Part shown: in pieces, positions 36,839-45,644 of the stretch | Numbering within the stretch: the stretch's first letter is position 1 | Layout: each line of letters starts with the position of its first letter | Source: an uncultured Clostridia bacterium | Lineage (GTDB): Bacteria; Bacillota; Clostridia; TANB77; CAG-465 | NCBI GenBank assembly: GCA_944387375.1 | Contig: CALXEQ010000002.1 | Location: forward strand, 62,001 to 126,000 | DNA: 64,000 nucleotides | Direction of reading: 5' to 3' | Translations under genes and position numbers: made by a program | Notes under the pieces: model-generated | The model's database searches: none | Told to the model about the DNA's origin: nothing | Seen by the model: only the letters and a program-made list of their open reading frames with translations

Positions 36839-38311
36839 CATCATTCCAAACTTTTTAGTTGATGCTCTAAATGTTTGGTTACAAAGTTTACTCCAAACTT
36901 TATATTCTTGCATATCTTTATCTATTATTTCTATATGATATACATCTTCAGATAATTTTATTATTCGTACAATATCATTTTCTTGATAATCTATATTACT
37001 TAATTTTTCACTTTTAAATGTTAGATATGATTGTCTTGGCTTATATGTTATTTTAGCCTTTTTATCATTTAACTTAACATTATTTTTTGCATCAACTATT
37101 TCTAAATCTATATTTTTAACCTTATATAAAGTACCATTAATTTCCTCGTTTTGTGCCTCATCAAGTCCAAAGAACTCTGGAATCATCGTCTTTATATAAT
37201 TAGGTACTCTTATTGCATCTGGCTCTTTTGAATTTTTAGATGAAAGCTCAAAAATCAAATTAGATACATTATTTAAATTTAATTTTTTTACCTTAACTAA
37301 TTCATCTTGATCTTCTGGTAAAACTTCTTTTTTTCTTTTTGATGACTTTTTAGGAGCTTTTTCTTTAGTTATATCTAATTTTAAATCAGCTTTTGAAAAT
37401 AGCATATCATTTATATCTAATGTTTCATTTGGATCTATACCATCTAAATCTGGTATATCTTCTTCATCCTCTTGACTTTCTATATTTTCTTCTTGTTTTT
37501 TATCTTCTGCTTTAGATATTTCTTCTTTTTCTTGTTCAGGTAATTCATCCTCTTTATAGTCTATTGTAATTTCTTCTTGTTTTTTAGGTGATTGTAATTC
37601 TTCTTCTGGAATATCTATATCTATTGATATGTCTGATAAATCTACTTTTGGTATTTCAACTTCTCTATTTAAAATATCGTCTGGCTCTTCTACAAGCTCT
37701 TTTTTACTTTCCTCTTTTTGAGGCTTTTTACCTAAAAGCTCAGATATACTCATAACACTATGATTATATTGTCTAGTAGAAAATATCTCTTTATCTTCTA
37801 CAAGTTTATTTACGCCATCCTTATCTAATTTATTAAAGCCCTCAAGCTCTACAATTTTTAATAGCTCTTTTATTTGTGATTTATATAATTGCTTATCTTC
37901 ATTATTTTTTAAATCATATTCTACTTTTGTATATAAAGATAAATCTGTTTGTATTCCACTCTCAGACATATTTGATGTACAAACATACATTTCTACCTTA
38001 TCTGTATACTCAAATATACAAATATTAGAAGCAAATTCATTTATATTATTATTTGAAAAATAATATACATCACTTGTATAAGATAAAAGTCCATCAAGCA
38101 TGCTCCTTGTTGTTGTCTTTTTATCTATTCCTATTACAAAAAACAATTTAGTCTTAATATCTATTAAATCTTCTTCTATTATTTTATACCCAGTTTCTTT
38201 AAAATTTCCTATAAAAAAATATGCTTTTTTTGCATTATTTTCTAAACAATTAGAAATAGCATTTGCTATTGTATTCTCATTTTCTCTTTGCATTATTATT
38301 TTTACTTGCAT
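36836..38311 (-). CDS. Protein with degenerate phospholipase-D-like domain and acidic linker
   Basis: The 491-residue protein has a PLD-like N-terminal domain (about 1-165). FFIGNFKETGYKIIEEDL, FFVIGIDKKTTTRSMLDGLL and VEMYVCTSNMSESGIQTDLS follow the order of PLD-like nuclease folds. The last matches the GSSNLTxGG strand, but the catalytic HxK is absent (ASN where it should be). A highly acidic linker follows (about 195-345). The C-terminal domain (about 345-491) has IRVPNYIKTMIPEFFGLDEA and YLTFKSEKLSNIDYQENDIV, and may be a B3-like DNA-binding fold as in PLD-type restriction enzymes such as NgoFVII. That is inference. AAGGAG precedes the ATG. Confidence 0.68.
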   Translation of the reverse strand: MQVKIIMQRENENTIANAISNCLENNAKKAYFFIGNFKETGYKIIEEDLIDIKTKLFFVIGIDKKTTTRSMLDGLLSYTSDVYYFSNNNINEFASNICIFEYTDKVEMYVCTSNMSESGIQTDLSLYTKVEYDLKNNEDKQLYKSQIKELLKIVELEGFNKLDKDGVNKLVEDKEIFSTRQYNHSVMSISELLGKKPQKEESKKELVEEPDDILNREVEIPKVDLSDISIDIDIPEEELQSPKKQEEITIDYKEDELPEQEKEEISKAEDKKQEENIESQEDEEDIPDLDGIDPNETLDINDMLFSKADLKLDITKEKAPKKSSKRKKEVLPEDQDELVKVKKLNLNNVSNLIFELSSKNSKEPDAIRVPNYIKTMIPEFFGLDEAQNEEINGTLYKVKNIDLEIVDAKNNVKLNDKKAKITYKPRQSYLTFKSEKLSNIDYQENDIVRIIKLSEDVYHIEIIDKDMQEYKVWSKLCNQTFRASTKKFGMM

Positions 38312-38357
38312 AATAACTACTACACTCCTTATATTAATACTTATATGATATAATAAA

Positions 38358-38397
38358 AAGAAAAAAAAGTAAAGACTTTATTATCTAAAGTCTTTAT
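38358..38397 (-). terminator. Terminator overlapping the fhs stop
   Basis: AAAGACTTTA and TAAAGTCTTT (38371-38395) enclose a five-base loop and are followed on the minus strand by CTTTTTTTTC. Confidence 0.85.
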
Positions 38398-39970
38398 ATT
38401 TTGATGACTTTCCAAGTCCTGGTAATGTCATAATGTTTCCAGCATAAGCCACAATAAATCCAGCTCCGGCATCAATTTTTATATTTCTTATTGTAACTGT
38501 AAAATCTTTCGGTCTTCCTAATATTTTTGCATCATCAGTAAGAGACGATGGTGTCTTTGCAATACATATTGGTAACTTATCATATGAATTATCATTTGCA
38601 ATTTTTATATTTTCAATAGCTTTATCTAAGAATTTTACATCTTTTGCTCCATATATTTCTTTACAAATTATTGATATTTTATCTTGTATAGATTCTTCAA
38701 GACTATACAATGGTTTGTAATTTGATATAGTTTTGTCTAATATTTCAACAACTTTATTTGCAAAATCTACTGTACCTTGAGAGCCTTTTTCAAAACATTG
38801 CGATATTTCAACTTCAACATCATATTTTTTAGCAAATTCTTTTAAAAACTCTATTTCTTTTTGAGTATCTGTTTCATATTTATTAATACATACCATAACC
38901 GGTACACCATATTTTTGCATGTTTTCAATATGTTTTCCTAAATTAACACTTCCCTTTTCTAAAGCTTCTAAATTTTCTTGTGTTATGTCATCCATACTAA
39001 CATTTCCATTATACTTTAGTGCTTTAACTGTTGCTACTATAATAGCTAAGTCCGGTTTTAAAGATGCTTTTCTACATTTTATATCCATAAATTTTTCAGC
39101 ACCTAAATCTGAACCAAATCCAGCTTCAACTATACAGTAATCTGCAAGTTTTAATCCAAGTTTTGTTGAAATTACAGAATTACATCCATGTGCAATATTT
39201 GCAAATGGTCCAAGATGAACAATGCAAGGTGTTTCTTCTATTGTTTGCACTAAATTAGGTTTTAATATCTCTTTTAAAAGTGCCATCATCGCTCCAACAA
39301 CTTCAAGATCTCTTGCATATACAGGTTTATTATCTAATGAAAAAGCTACAAGTATATTTCCAAGCATTTTTCTTAAATCTTCTTTGTTTTGTGCTAAGCA
39401 ACATATTGCCATAATTTCAGAAGCTGCAGTTATTTCAAATCCTGTATTATAACTTAATTTTTTACAATTTATTGTGATGTCTCTAAGAGATCTATCATTC
39501 ATATCTATTACTCTTTTTATGAATATCTTATCTTTATCTATATTTAATTCATTTCCATTATATATATGATTATCTATTACTGAACATAATAAGTTATTTG
39601 CTGATGTAATAGCATGAAAGTCTCCTGTAAAATGCAAATTTATATCTTCTTGTGGCTCCACAGTTGCTTTTCCTCCACCAATAGCTCCACCCTTTATACC
39701 AAAAACAGGACCTAAAGATGGCTCTCTTAAAACAACTATTGACTTTTTTCCTATTTTATTTAGTCCCATACTAAGTCCTATTGATTGAGTTGTTTTTCCT
39801 TCTCCAAAAGGTGTTGGATTAATTGATGTCATTAATATTAACTTACCATCCTTTTTGTCCTTAATTTTTTCATAATATTCATCTGATATTTTAGCTTTAT
39901 ATTTTCCATAAAGCTCTAGTTCTTCATCTGGAATGTTAAGCATTTTACTTATCTCTTCTATTTTCTTCAT
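38381..39970 (-). CDS. fhs: Formate-tetrahydrofolate ligase
   Basis: The 529-residue enzyme joins formate to tetrahydrofolate using ATP, giving 10-formyl-THF for purine and one-carbon metabolism or the methyl branch of acetogenesis. The nucleotide loop is PTPFGEGKTTQSIGL at about 52-66. LREPSLGPVFGIKGGAIGGG, HFTGDFHAITSANNLL and the C-terminal DAGAGFIVAYAGNIMTLPGL are the family's most conserved stretches. It is about 25-30 residues shorter than the usual 555 but has no visible gap in motifs. AAGGAGG precedes the ATG. No other Wood-Ljungdahl genes adjoin it. Confidence 0.96.
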   Translation of the reverse strand: MKKIEEISKMLNIPDEELELYGKYKAKISDEYYEKIKDKKDGKLILMTSINPTPFGEGKTTQSIGLSMGLNKIGKKSIVVLREPSLGPVFGIKGGAIGGGKATVEPQEDINLHFTGDFHAITSANNLLCSVIDNHIYNGNELNIDKDKIFIKRVIDMNDRSLRDITINCKKLSYNTGFEITAASEIMAICCLAQNKEDLRKMLGNILVAFSLDNKPVYARDLEVVGAMMALLKEILKPNLVQTIEETPCIVHLGPFANIAHGCNSVISTKLGLKLADYCIVEAGFGSDLGAEKFMDIKCRKASLKPDLAIIVATVKALKYNGNVSMDDITQENLEALEKGSVNLGKHIENMQKYGVPVMVCINKYETDTQKEIEFLKEFAKKYDVEVEISQCFEKGSQGTVDFANKVVEILDKTISNYKPLYSLEESIQDKISIICKEIYGAKDVKFLDKAIENIKIANDNSYDKLPICIAKTPSSLTDDAKILGRPKDFTVTIRNIKIDAGAGFIVAYAGNIMTLPGLGKSSKYKDFR

Positions 39971-39983
39971 AAAAGCGCCTCCT

Positions 39984-40017
39984 TAAAAAAAATCTGTAAT
40001 AAAATTACAGATTTTTA
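39984..40017 (-). terminator. Terminator upstream of fhs, ending the ATPase gene
   Basis: AAAATCTGTAA and TTACAGATTTT enclose TAAA-type loop bases, followed on the minus strand by a long T-run. fhs starts about 15 bases further on, so it must have a promoter in or near this short gap or depend on read-through. Confidence 0.8.
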
Positions 40018-40089
40018 CTAGCAACATCTGTATTGCTACTATTATATTATTTTAAATTATATTTGTCAATTTAAACAAATATAACTTTA

Positions 40090-41871
40090 TTATTCTCCAC
40101 TCTTTCCAGATTTTAATCTTAAATATCCAAGCTCAAACCATTCATTATATGCAAGATTTAATCTAAAAACAACTTTTGGCTTTGCACCAGCTCTATTTTT
40201 ATCTACTACACATGCATAATATCTAACATTTGGGTCTTTAAATCGTTCTAAATCAAAAAACTTAGTATCAACTTCTTCTTTAGAATATTCATAATCATCT
40301 AAGTTTTCATTATGTATTTGTTTAATAAGCATTAAAGTATCTAATACTTCTTTTACTGTTCTACTTACTGCTAAATCATTAACATTTAAGTTTATTGGTA
40401 AAGTGGAACTTTCTGTAAGTTGCAATGAAGAACAAATAAATATCTTTAAATTTTGTGCTAAATTAGATAATATTGTAGCTGTTCTTTTTATTTCTTCACC
40501 ACTTCCAATATGCTCTGTATCTGTTTTTAATGTATCATAAAACATGTATTCAACTTTATACCTATAATAATAATTTGTAATAACCTTTTTTAATTCATCA
40601 TTTGTATGATCAGTAATGTTAATAAAGTAAATTGAATTATTTATCTGCTTATCTAACCAATCTGTTGCAGCTGTTACTTTATTAAACTCAGTAGATACTC
40701 TTGTAAGTCTATTTACAAACTCTTCTTGAGATTCATTTTCTTTTCTTAATACAAATCCTTCCTCATCAACTTCTACATCACTTGGGTTATCTGGTCTATA
40801 TTTGCATTCTAAAAGCTCTCCTTCAGTTTTTCTTATTTCTTGCCCATGTAGCTTTTGAATTGCAGGATTATTTATTATAGTTGTTATTAAACAAAGTCTT
40901 ACTTTTTCTTCAGACATTTCGTTAGATATAATTAGCACTTTCTTTTTATGTACAAAAGCTATGTATGCAGCAAGACTTATAGTAAACCTACTCTTACCTG
41001 AGTTTGATGGCATAGCATAAGCCATAGTCTCTCCAAGTCTTACTCCTTTAAATACAGAAGATAATATTTCAAATGGTAATTTTAATCCATTTGTTAAAGT
41101 ATTATCTCCCCTTACTAAAAAGCTTGTTAATCCATCATTTAATATTGCACTTTTAAATTTAGCTGTTGCAGTTATTTGTTCAATTGCCGCCTCTACTTCT
41201 TCTGTTGTCATTTGATCATATAACTCATAATGAGTTATATTAACAATTTCATCCTTTATTTCTTGTATTGGCATTCCATTGTATGCTTTTCTTAATATGA
41301 ATATTTTCTTTAATTCTGTATATATCTTCTCAAAATCATAATTTTGTTGTGCAACACACTTTTTTAATTTATTTTTTAAAGTATAAACATCTCCAGAATC
41401 AACAGCAAAGTTAAATCCTTCCTTTGCTTGACTTGGAGCATACGCTTCGCCCTCTGTAAATAATACCCCTTTATATATATTCATCATTCTAGGATCTGCA
41501 AATAAACAAATACTTAAAACATAATAATACATACTAATAGCTGCTGGATTATTTAATAATAGTCCTATATATATACACTCTAAATCTAATCTTCTTAATT
41601 TTTCTGGATAATTAAGACCAACTTCTGGATCTATAAAATCTTTTATATCATGTTTAATCTCTTCTTGTGTATCTGATACTTTTGGATTTTGAGTAGCACC
41701 TGGGGTAACATAGCTTTTTTCTTCTGGTTCCTTTTTCATCTTTCTTAGTGCTTCTTTTAAATCTTCATCATTTATTAAATCTTCCAACTTATTTTTAGCG
41801 TCAGAAATATCATACTTTCCTGAAGATTTTCCTAAATTTCCATACTTTTTTTCTAAATCATTAATATCCAT
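40090..41871 (-). CDS. DnaB/RecA-fold ATPase of unknown role
   Basis: The start is ATG 41871 after GGAGAGG, giving 593 residues. The in-frame GTG 41877 lies inside that site. An N-terminal helical region (about 85-245) loosely resembles a DnaB N-domain. A RecA-like core from about 255 contains YAMPSNSGKSRFT, in which Met replaces the usual Gly/Ala of Walker A. VLIISNEMSEEKVRLCLITT and YMFYDTLKTDTEH (Walker B-like) follow, then IFICSSLQLTESSTLPI and a basic-loop region VDKNRAGAKPKVVFRLN. These match the order of SF4 replicative-helicase cores. It does not look like the housekeeping DnaB, and the genome should carry that elsewhere. Confidence 0.7.
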   Translation of the reverse strand: MDINDLEKKYGNLGKSSGKYDISDAKNKLEDLINDEDLKEALRKMKKEPEEKSYVTPGATQNPKVSDTQEEIKHDIKDFIDPEVGLNYPEKLRRLDLECIYIGLLLNNPAAISMYYYVLSICLFADPRMMNIYKGVLFTEGEAYAPSQAKEGFNFAVDSGDVYTLKNKLKKCVAQQNYDFEKIYTELKKIFILRKAYNGMPIQEIKDEIVNITHYELYDQMTTEEVEAAIEQITATAKFKSAILNDGLTSFLVRGDNTLTNGLKLPFEILSSVFKGVRLGETMAYAMPSNSGKSRFTISLAAYIAFVHKKKVLIISNEMSEEKVRLCLITTIINNPAIQKLHGQEIRKTEGELLECKYRPDNPSDVEVDEEGFVLRKENESQEEFVNRLTRVSTEFNKVTAATDWLDKQINNSIYFINITDHTNDELKKVITNYYYRYKVEYMFYDTLKTDTEHIGSGEEIKRTATILSNLAQNLKIFICSSLQLTESSTLPINLNVNDLAVSRTVKEVLDTLMLIKQIHNENLDDYEYSKEEVDTKFFDLERFKDPNVRYYACVVDKNRAGAKPKVVFRLNLAYNEWFELGYLRLKSGKSGE

Positions 41872-41942
41872 ATACACCTCTCCCTTATATATAAAATTTT
41901 ATTGCATTTTTTTAAATTTGTAAAGTAAATCTAAATTTTAAC

Positions 41943-42020
41943 TAAAAAAATCTCTATATATAATATAAGCAAATATATTGTATAAAATAACAATTACTTG
42001 CTTTTATCTACATAGAGATT
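41943..42020 (-). terminator. Long imperfect hairpin after the TVP38-like gene
   Basis: AATCTCTATGTAGATAAAAGCAAG pairs imperfectly with the distal TTGCTTATATTATATATAGAGATT, quoted here only as the segment ends AATCTCTAT/ATAGAGATT. It is followed on the minus strand by seven T. The loop is about 25 bases. Confidence 0.6.
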
Positions 42021-42025
42021 AAAAT

Positions 42026-42748
42026 TTAAAATTTTACTGCTTTTATTGCCTCTTTAGTAACCTTTGTTTTATCTAATTTATTTGCTACAAATACAAAAAT
42101 TCCAACTGCTATAAATGTTATAGCATATATTAATATGCTCATTTTCCAATTTCCAAGTGATAGATGTTCTCCAGCAATAGTAGAAGATATTACAGAAGGA
42201 AATCTAACAAATGTAGATATTAATATAAATCTTAAAGGTTTTATAGGTAAAAGACCAGCTATATATAGCAATAAATCTTTAGGTGTACCTGGAATAATAA
42301 ATAATATAATCATTATATACTCTATTTTTTTCGGATTTTTAAATATTTTACTTTTTTCAATTTTATCTATTTTTTCTTTATCGCAAAATTCATAAACAAA
42401 TTTTCTTCCATATATTCTTACCAAATAAAATATTATTGTAGTTATAATTGCCACTGATACCGTTATAAAAATATAACCACCAATAGTTCCATAGCACATT
42501 CCCGCAAGTATTTCTATAGGCTCGCCTGGTAAGACAATTAAAAATACTTGTGCTACTTGTAGCCCAAATAGCATTAACATTCCCAAAAAGCCCGATTCAT
42601 TGACTCTTTGCTTAAAGGCAACTTGTCCTTCTACTGTGCTTAAATCTTTAATTACAGGAAATAGGTACAGTATTATTCCAACAAATAATACTATAACCAT
42701 TCCCATTAATACAATTTTAAACCATTTTATTTTTTTATTTTTTTTCAT
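42026..42748 (-). CDS. TVP38/TMEM64 family membrane protein
   Basis: The start is ATG 42748, one base after the permease stop. Its Shine-Dalgarno, GAGGAAAT, is formed by the last codons of that gene. The 240-residue product has about six membrane segments. The family core includes PGEPIEILAGMCYGTIGGYI and IIPGTPKDLLLYIAGLLPIK, then STFVRFPSVISSTIAGEHLS. VTT-domain (SNARE-associated) proteins move lipids or undecaprenyl phosphate across membranes. Its coupling to a Bce-type ABC transporter suggests a joint role in cell-envelope antibiotic resistance; that link is inference. Confidence 0.88.
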   Translation of the reverse strand: MKKNKKIKWFKIVLMGMVIVLFVGIILYLFPVIKDLSTVEGQVAFKQRVNESGFLGMLMLFGLQVAQVFLIVLPGEPIEILAGMCYGTIGGYIFITVSVAIITTIIFYLVRIYGRKFVYEFCDKEKIDKIEKSKIFKNPKKIEYIMIILFIIPGTPKDLLLYIAGLLPIKPLRFILISTFVRFPSVISSTIAGEHLSLGNWKMSILIYAITFIAVGIFVFVANKLDKTKVTKEAIKAVKF

Positions 42749-42749
42749 C

Positions 42750-44783
42750 TTAAATTTCCTCATTTATATTCTTTTCAAATTGTACATCTGTTGCAACAAA
42801 ATAAATACTATATACTAAGAAAAATATACCAAATACAAAACAAATATTTTTAATAATTTCTTTATATGTTACAGCAAGTGTAAATATATTTCCTATAGAT
42901 AACACTATAGGTACACTAATTAAAACAGGAATTAATATAGGTAATAAAAAATATATAAATATTTGTTTAAAGATTATTTTATTCATATCCATTTCATCCA
43001 TTCCTAAGTCCTTTAAAACCTTATATCTATATTTATACTTTTCAGATTCACTTAGCTGTTGTATAGCAAGAAGTGTAGCAGATATCATTATTAAAATTAA
43101 TGATACATATATAGCTGAAAAAGATATAATTGTATAAAAAGATTTTGTCTCACCTATTCTTTGCCCTCTACTTAGTACATTTCCAAGTGAAATTTCTACA
43201 TCATATTCTTTTTCAATGCCGTCATAAATTCCTACTTGTGGAAAATGATATGTCTTTATATATGAACACAAATCATCATAAAAAGCTTGTGTTGTTTTTT
43301 CTTTTGTGTTTACTACTAACTTATACTCCAAATTATTAGATAAATAGTCACTTGATATCTCATTTTCTTTTATGAATTCTATCTCATTATCATTTACAAC
43401 AAAAAAATATACAAATCCATTAAAACCCAATTGACCTAAATTTATATCTTCAACTTGCTTTATTTTATATTTTTTATTACAAGCAGTAATATAATTGCCA
43501 TTCTCTTTAATATATTTATTTATATAATTACTTGCTGTAGATATAGTATTGACTATTATTTCATCATTTGAAAGTTCTACACTAGAATAGCCTATCATTT
43601 CTCTTAATTTATTATAATCACTTAATTTTATTACATTATCTACCTTGTTATATTTTCTATCTCTTAAACTAGTATCTTTTAAAGCTTCTATTAAAGGTGT
43701 TTGTTCTATTGTATATATTTTATACTCATGCATATTAACTACATCAGAATTTTTCTTTATATATTCTTTATACTTGGTAAAATCCCCATCAGTTGTACTT
43801 ATCATAATTTCAAAAGGGTAAAGTATTTCCATTTCATTATTTAACATATTATTCATAAGCATTGAAATATTCAAGCCAATTATTATAATTACAAACATAA
43901 CTGCAAGTGTTGACATTGTAATGCTCATAGTATTAACTTTGGATGCTAAATTTCTATATAAAAACATATTACTATTTTTATATTTTCTTCTTTTATTGTT
44001 AATATAAAAATCTAATATAAATCCAGATATACTTATATAAAATAAATATATCCCAACAATTAAACTAATTAATGCTATTAGGACTAAATTAAATGATACA
44101 TTTGAGCCAAAACTAAACGTATATTTAACTACAAAAATTGAAACCAATAAAAGAATAACTGAAAATGCAAAGATAATTTTATTATATTTTACTTTTCTCA
44201 TTACATGATTTTCATTTTGTTTTTCCGAATATAATAGTTCATACACCTTTGATTTTTTTATCTTTTTTCTATTTTTTAAAATTATTATTCCGTATATTAA
44301 TACAAAATATAATATGGTAAGCAGTAATGCCTTATAGCTAAATACTATATTAATTTGATACGGCTGTTTAAAAATATTCATTACTATTGATATAAGTACT
44401 TGATATAAAAACATTCCAAGTAGAATGCCAAACATTAGTGCTATAGCACCAATAATAATGTTTTCTTTTACAAACATACTTGAAATATCTTTTTTTTCTA
44501 TTCCAAGTATTTGATATATTGCAAATTCTTTACTTCTTTTTTCGAGTATGAATTTCATTGTGTAATTAATAAGCCAAGCAATGCTAAAAGCAATTATAAT
44601 AGATAAAATCACAATTACTTGCTTAAAATATTCCATTTGATTTGAAAGTTCACTAACGTCTTTTGAAAAAGCTAAAAAATTAAAGCTAAAAATTAATCCA
44701 ATAGATATAGTAACTGTTATAAAGTAAATAATATAATTTAATGCTTGTCTTTTAGCATTTCTAAAAGATAATTTACCTAACAT
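42750..44783 (-). CDS. BceB-type ABC transporter permease
   Basis: The start is ATG 44783 (MLGKLSFRNAKRQ), preceded by GGAGGTGA, giving 677 residues. The reading-frame extension to 44816 is rejected. About ten membrane segments are visible. A large extracytoplasmic domain of about 220 residues (about 335-555) lies between segments VII and VIII, the diagnostic layout of BceB permeases. These work with BceA to free cell-wall precursors from peptide antibiotics and also signal to BceS. It overlaps the ATPase gene by 11 bases, so translation is coupled. Confidence 0.92.
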   Translation of the reverse strand: MLGKLSFRNAKRQALNYIIYFITVTISIGLIFSFNFLAFSKDVSELSNQMEYFKQVIVILSIIIAFSIAWLINYTMKFILEKRSKEFAIYQILGIEKKDISSMFVKENIIIGAIALMFGILLGMFLYQVLISIVMNIFKQPYQINIVFSYKALLLTILYFVLIYGIIILKNRKKIKKSKVYELLYSEKQNENHVMRKVKYNKIIFAFSVILLLVSIFVVKYTFSFGSNVSFNLVLIALISLIVGIYLFYISISGFILDFYINNKRRKYKNSNMFLYRNLASKVNTMSITMSTLAVMFVIIIIGLNISMLMNNMLNNEMEILYPFEIMISTTDGDFTKYKEYIKKNSDVVNMHEYKIYTIEQTPLIEALKDTSLRDRKYNKVDNVIKLSDYNKLREMIGYSSVELSNDEIIVNTISTASNYINKYIKENGNYITACNKKYKIKQVEDINLGQLGFNGFVYFFVVNDNEIEFIKENEISSDYLSNNLEYKLVVNTKEKTTQAFYDDLCSYIKTYHFPQVGIYDGIEKEYDVEISLGNVLSRGQRIGETKSFYTIISFSAIYVSLILIMISATLLAIQQLSESEKYKYRYKVLKDLGMDEMDMNKIIFKQIFIYFLLPILIPVLISVPIVLSIGNIFTLAVTYKEIIKNICFVFGIFFLVYSIYFVATDVQFEKNINEEI

Positions 44784-45540
44784 CTCTAAAATCACCTCCA
44801 AGAAGTGATAATACATCTAAAATGTTATTGTAAAACTCTTTTTGGGTTTTATCTCCCTTTTCTATCTTATTAAATATTCTACCATCTTTTAAAAATAATA
44901 TTTTATTACAATAGCTTGCACAAAAAGGATCATGTGTAACCATCAAAATTGTAACCTTTAGTTTTTCATTCATTTCTTTTAAAATATCTAGTAATTGCCT
45001 TGCAGACTTTGAATCTAAAGCTCCTGTTGGCTCATCTGCAAGAATTAATTTAGGATTATTTATTATAGCTCTTGCCACTGCACATCTTTGTCTCTGACCA
45101 CCAGATATTTGATACGGATACTTATTTAATATATCATCTATTCCAAGTTTTAAAGCAAGTTCAAACACTTTGTTATCTATATCTTTTTGTAGCACTTTAT
45201 TTATTGTAAGTATTAAAGCAATATTTTCTTCAACTGTTAATGTATCTAATAAATTAAAATCTTGAAATATAAATCCTAAGTTTTCTCTTCTAAATTTAGC
45301 TATATCTTCATCATTTATTTTTGTTATATCTTTATTTTCTAAATAAATATGCCCTGAACTTACATTATCTATAGTTGATATACAATTTAGTAAAGTTGTT
45401 TTTCCACTACCACTAGCTCCCATTATTCCTATAAACTCTCCACTGTTTACACTAAAACTAATATCATTTATAGCTTTTGTTATATTCTCTTTACTACCAT
45501 AATATTTTTGTATACTATCTACTACAAGTAAATTTTCCAT
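44773..45540 (-). CDS. BceA-type ABC transporter ATP-binding protein
   Basis: ATG 45540 after AGGGAGAG gives 255 residues; GTG 45549 is too close to that site. Walker A is GASGSGKTTLLN (about 43-54), the signature is YQISGGQRQRCAVARAII, and Walker B is LILADEPTGALDSK. D-loop and H-loop (VTHDP) are present. It powers the adjoining BceB-type permease. A TTACA-N4-TGTAA operator and TATAAT lie upstream, predicting activation by the neighbouring response regulator. Confidence 0.95.
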   Translation of the reverse strand: MENLLVVDSIQKYYGSKENITKAINDISFSVNSGEFIGIMGASGSGKTTLLNCISTIDNVSSGHIYLENKDITKINDEDIAKFRRENLGFIFQDFNLLDTLTVEENIALILTINKVLQKDIDNKVFELALKLGIDDILNKYPYQISGGQRQRCAVARAIINNPKLILADEPTGALDSKSARQLLDILKEMNEKLKVTILMVTHDPFCASYCNKILFLKDGRIFNKIEKGDKTQKEFYNNILDVLSLLGGDFRDVR

Positions 45541-45564
45541 TTTATGCACTCTCCCTTTAAGAAT

Positions 45565-45628
45565 ATTATATTATTCTTAAACTTATTTTAATATATTAGT
45601 TTCTTAAACTTGTCTTACAATTTTGTAA
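45565..45628 (-). promoter_or_regulatory. BceR-type operator and promoter of the ABC transporter operon
   Basis: TTACAATTTTGTAA (45615-45628) matches the TNACA-N4-TGTAA pattern known for BceR-like regulators. The -10 TATAAT is at 45570-45565 with no good -35, as expected for an activated promoter. Two direct repeats, TTCTTAAACTT (plus strand, 45574 and 45601), lie between. The distance from the operator edge to the -10 edge (45 bases) equals that of the second site at 48 kb. Confidence 0.68.
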
Positions 45629-45644
45629 GAGAAACTTTAAAAAA

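Noticed and set aside
44784-44816. Longer permease start at 44816
   Set aside because: It would overlap the ATPase gene further and lacks a ribosome site; ATG 44783 follows GGAGGTGA.
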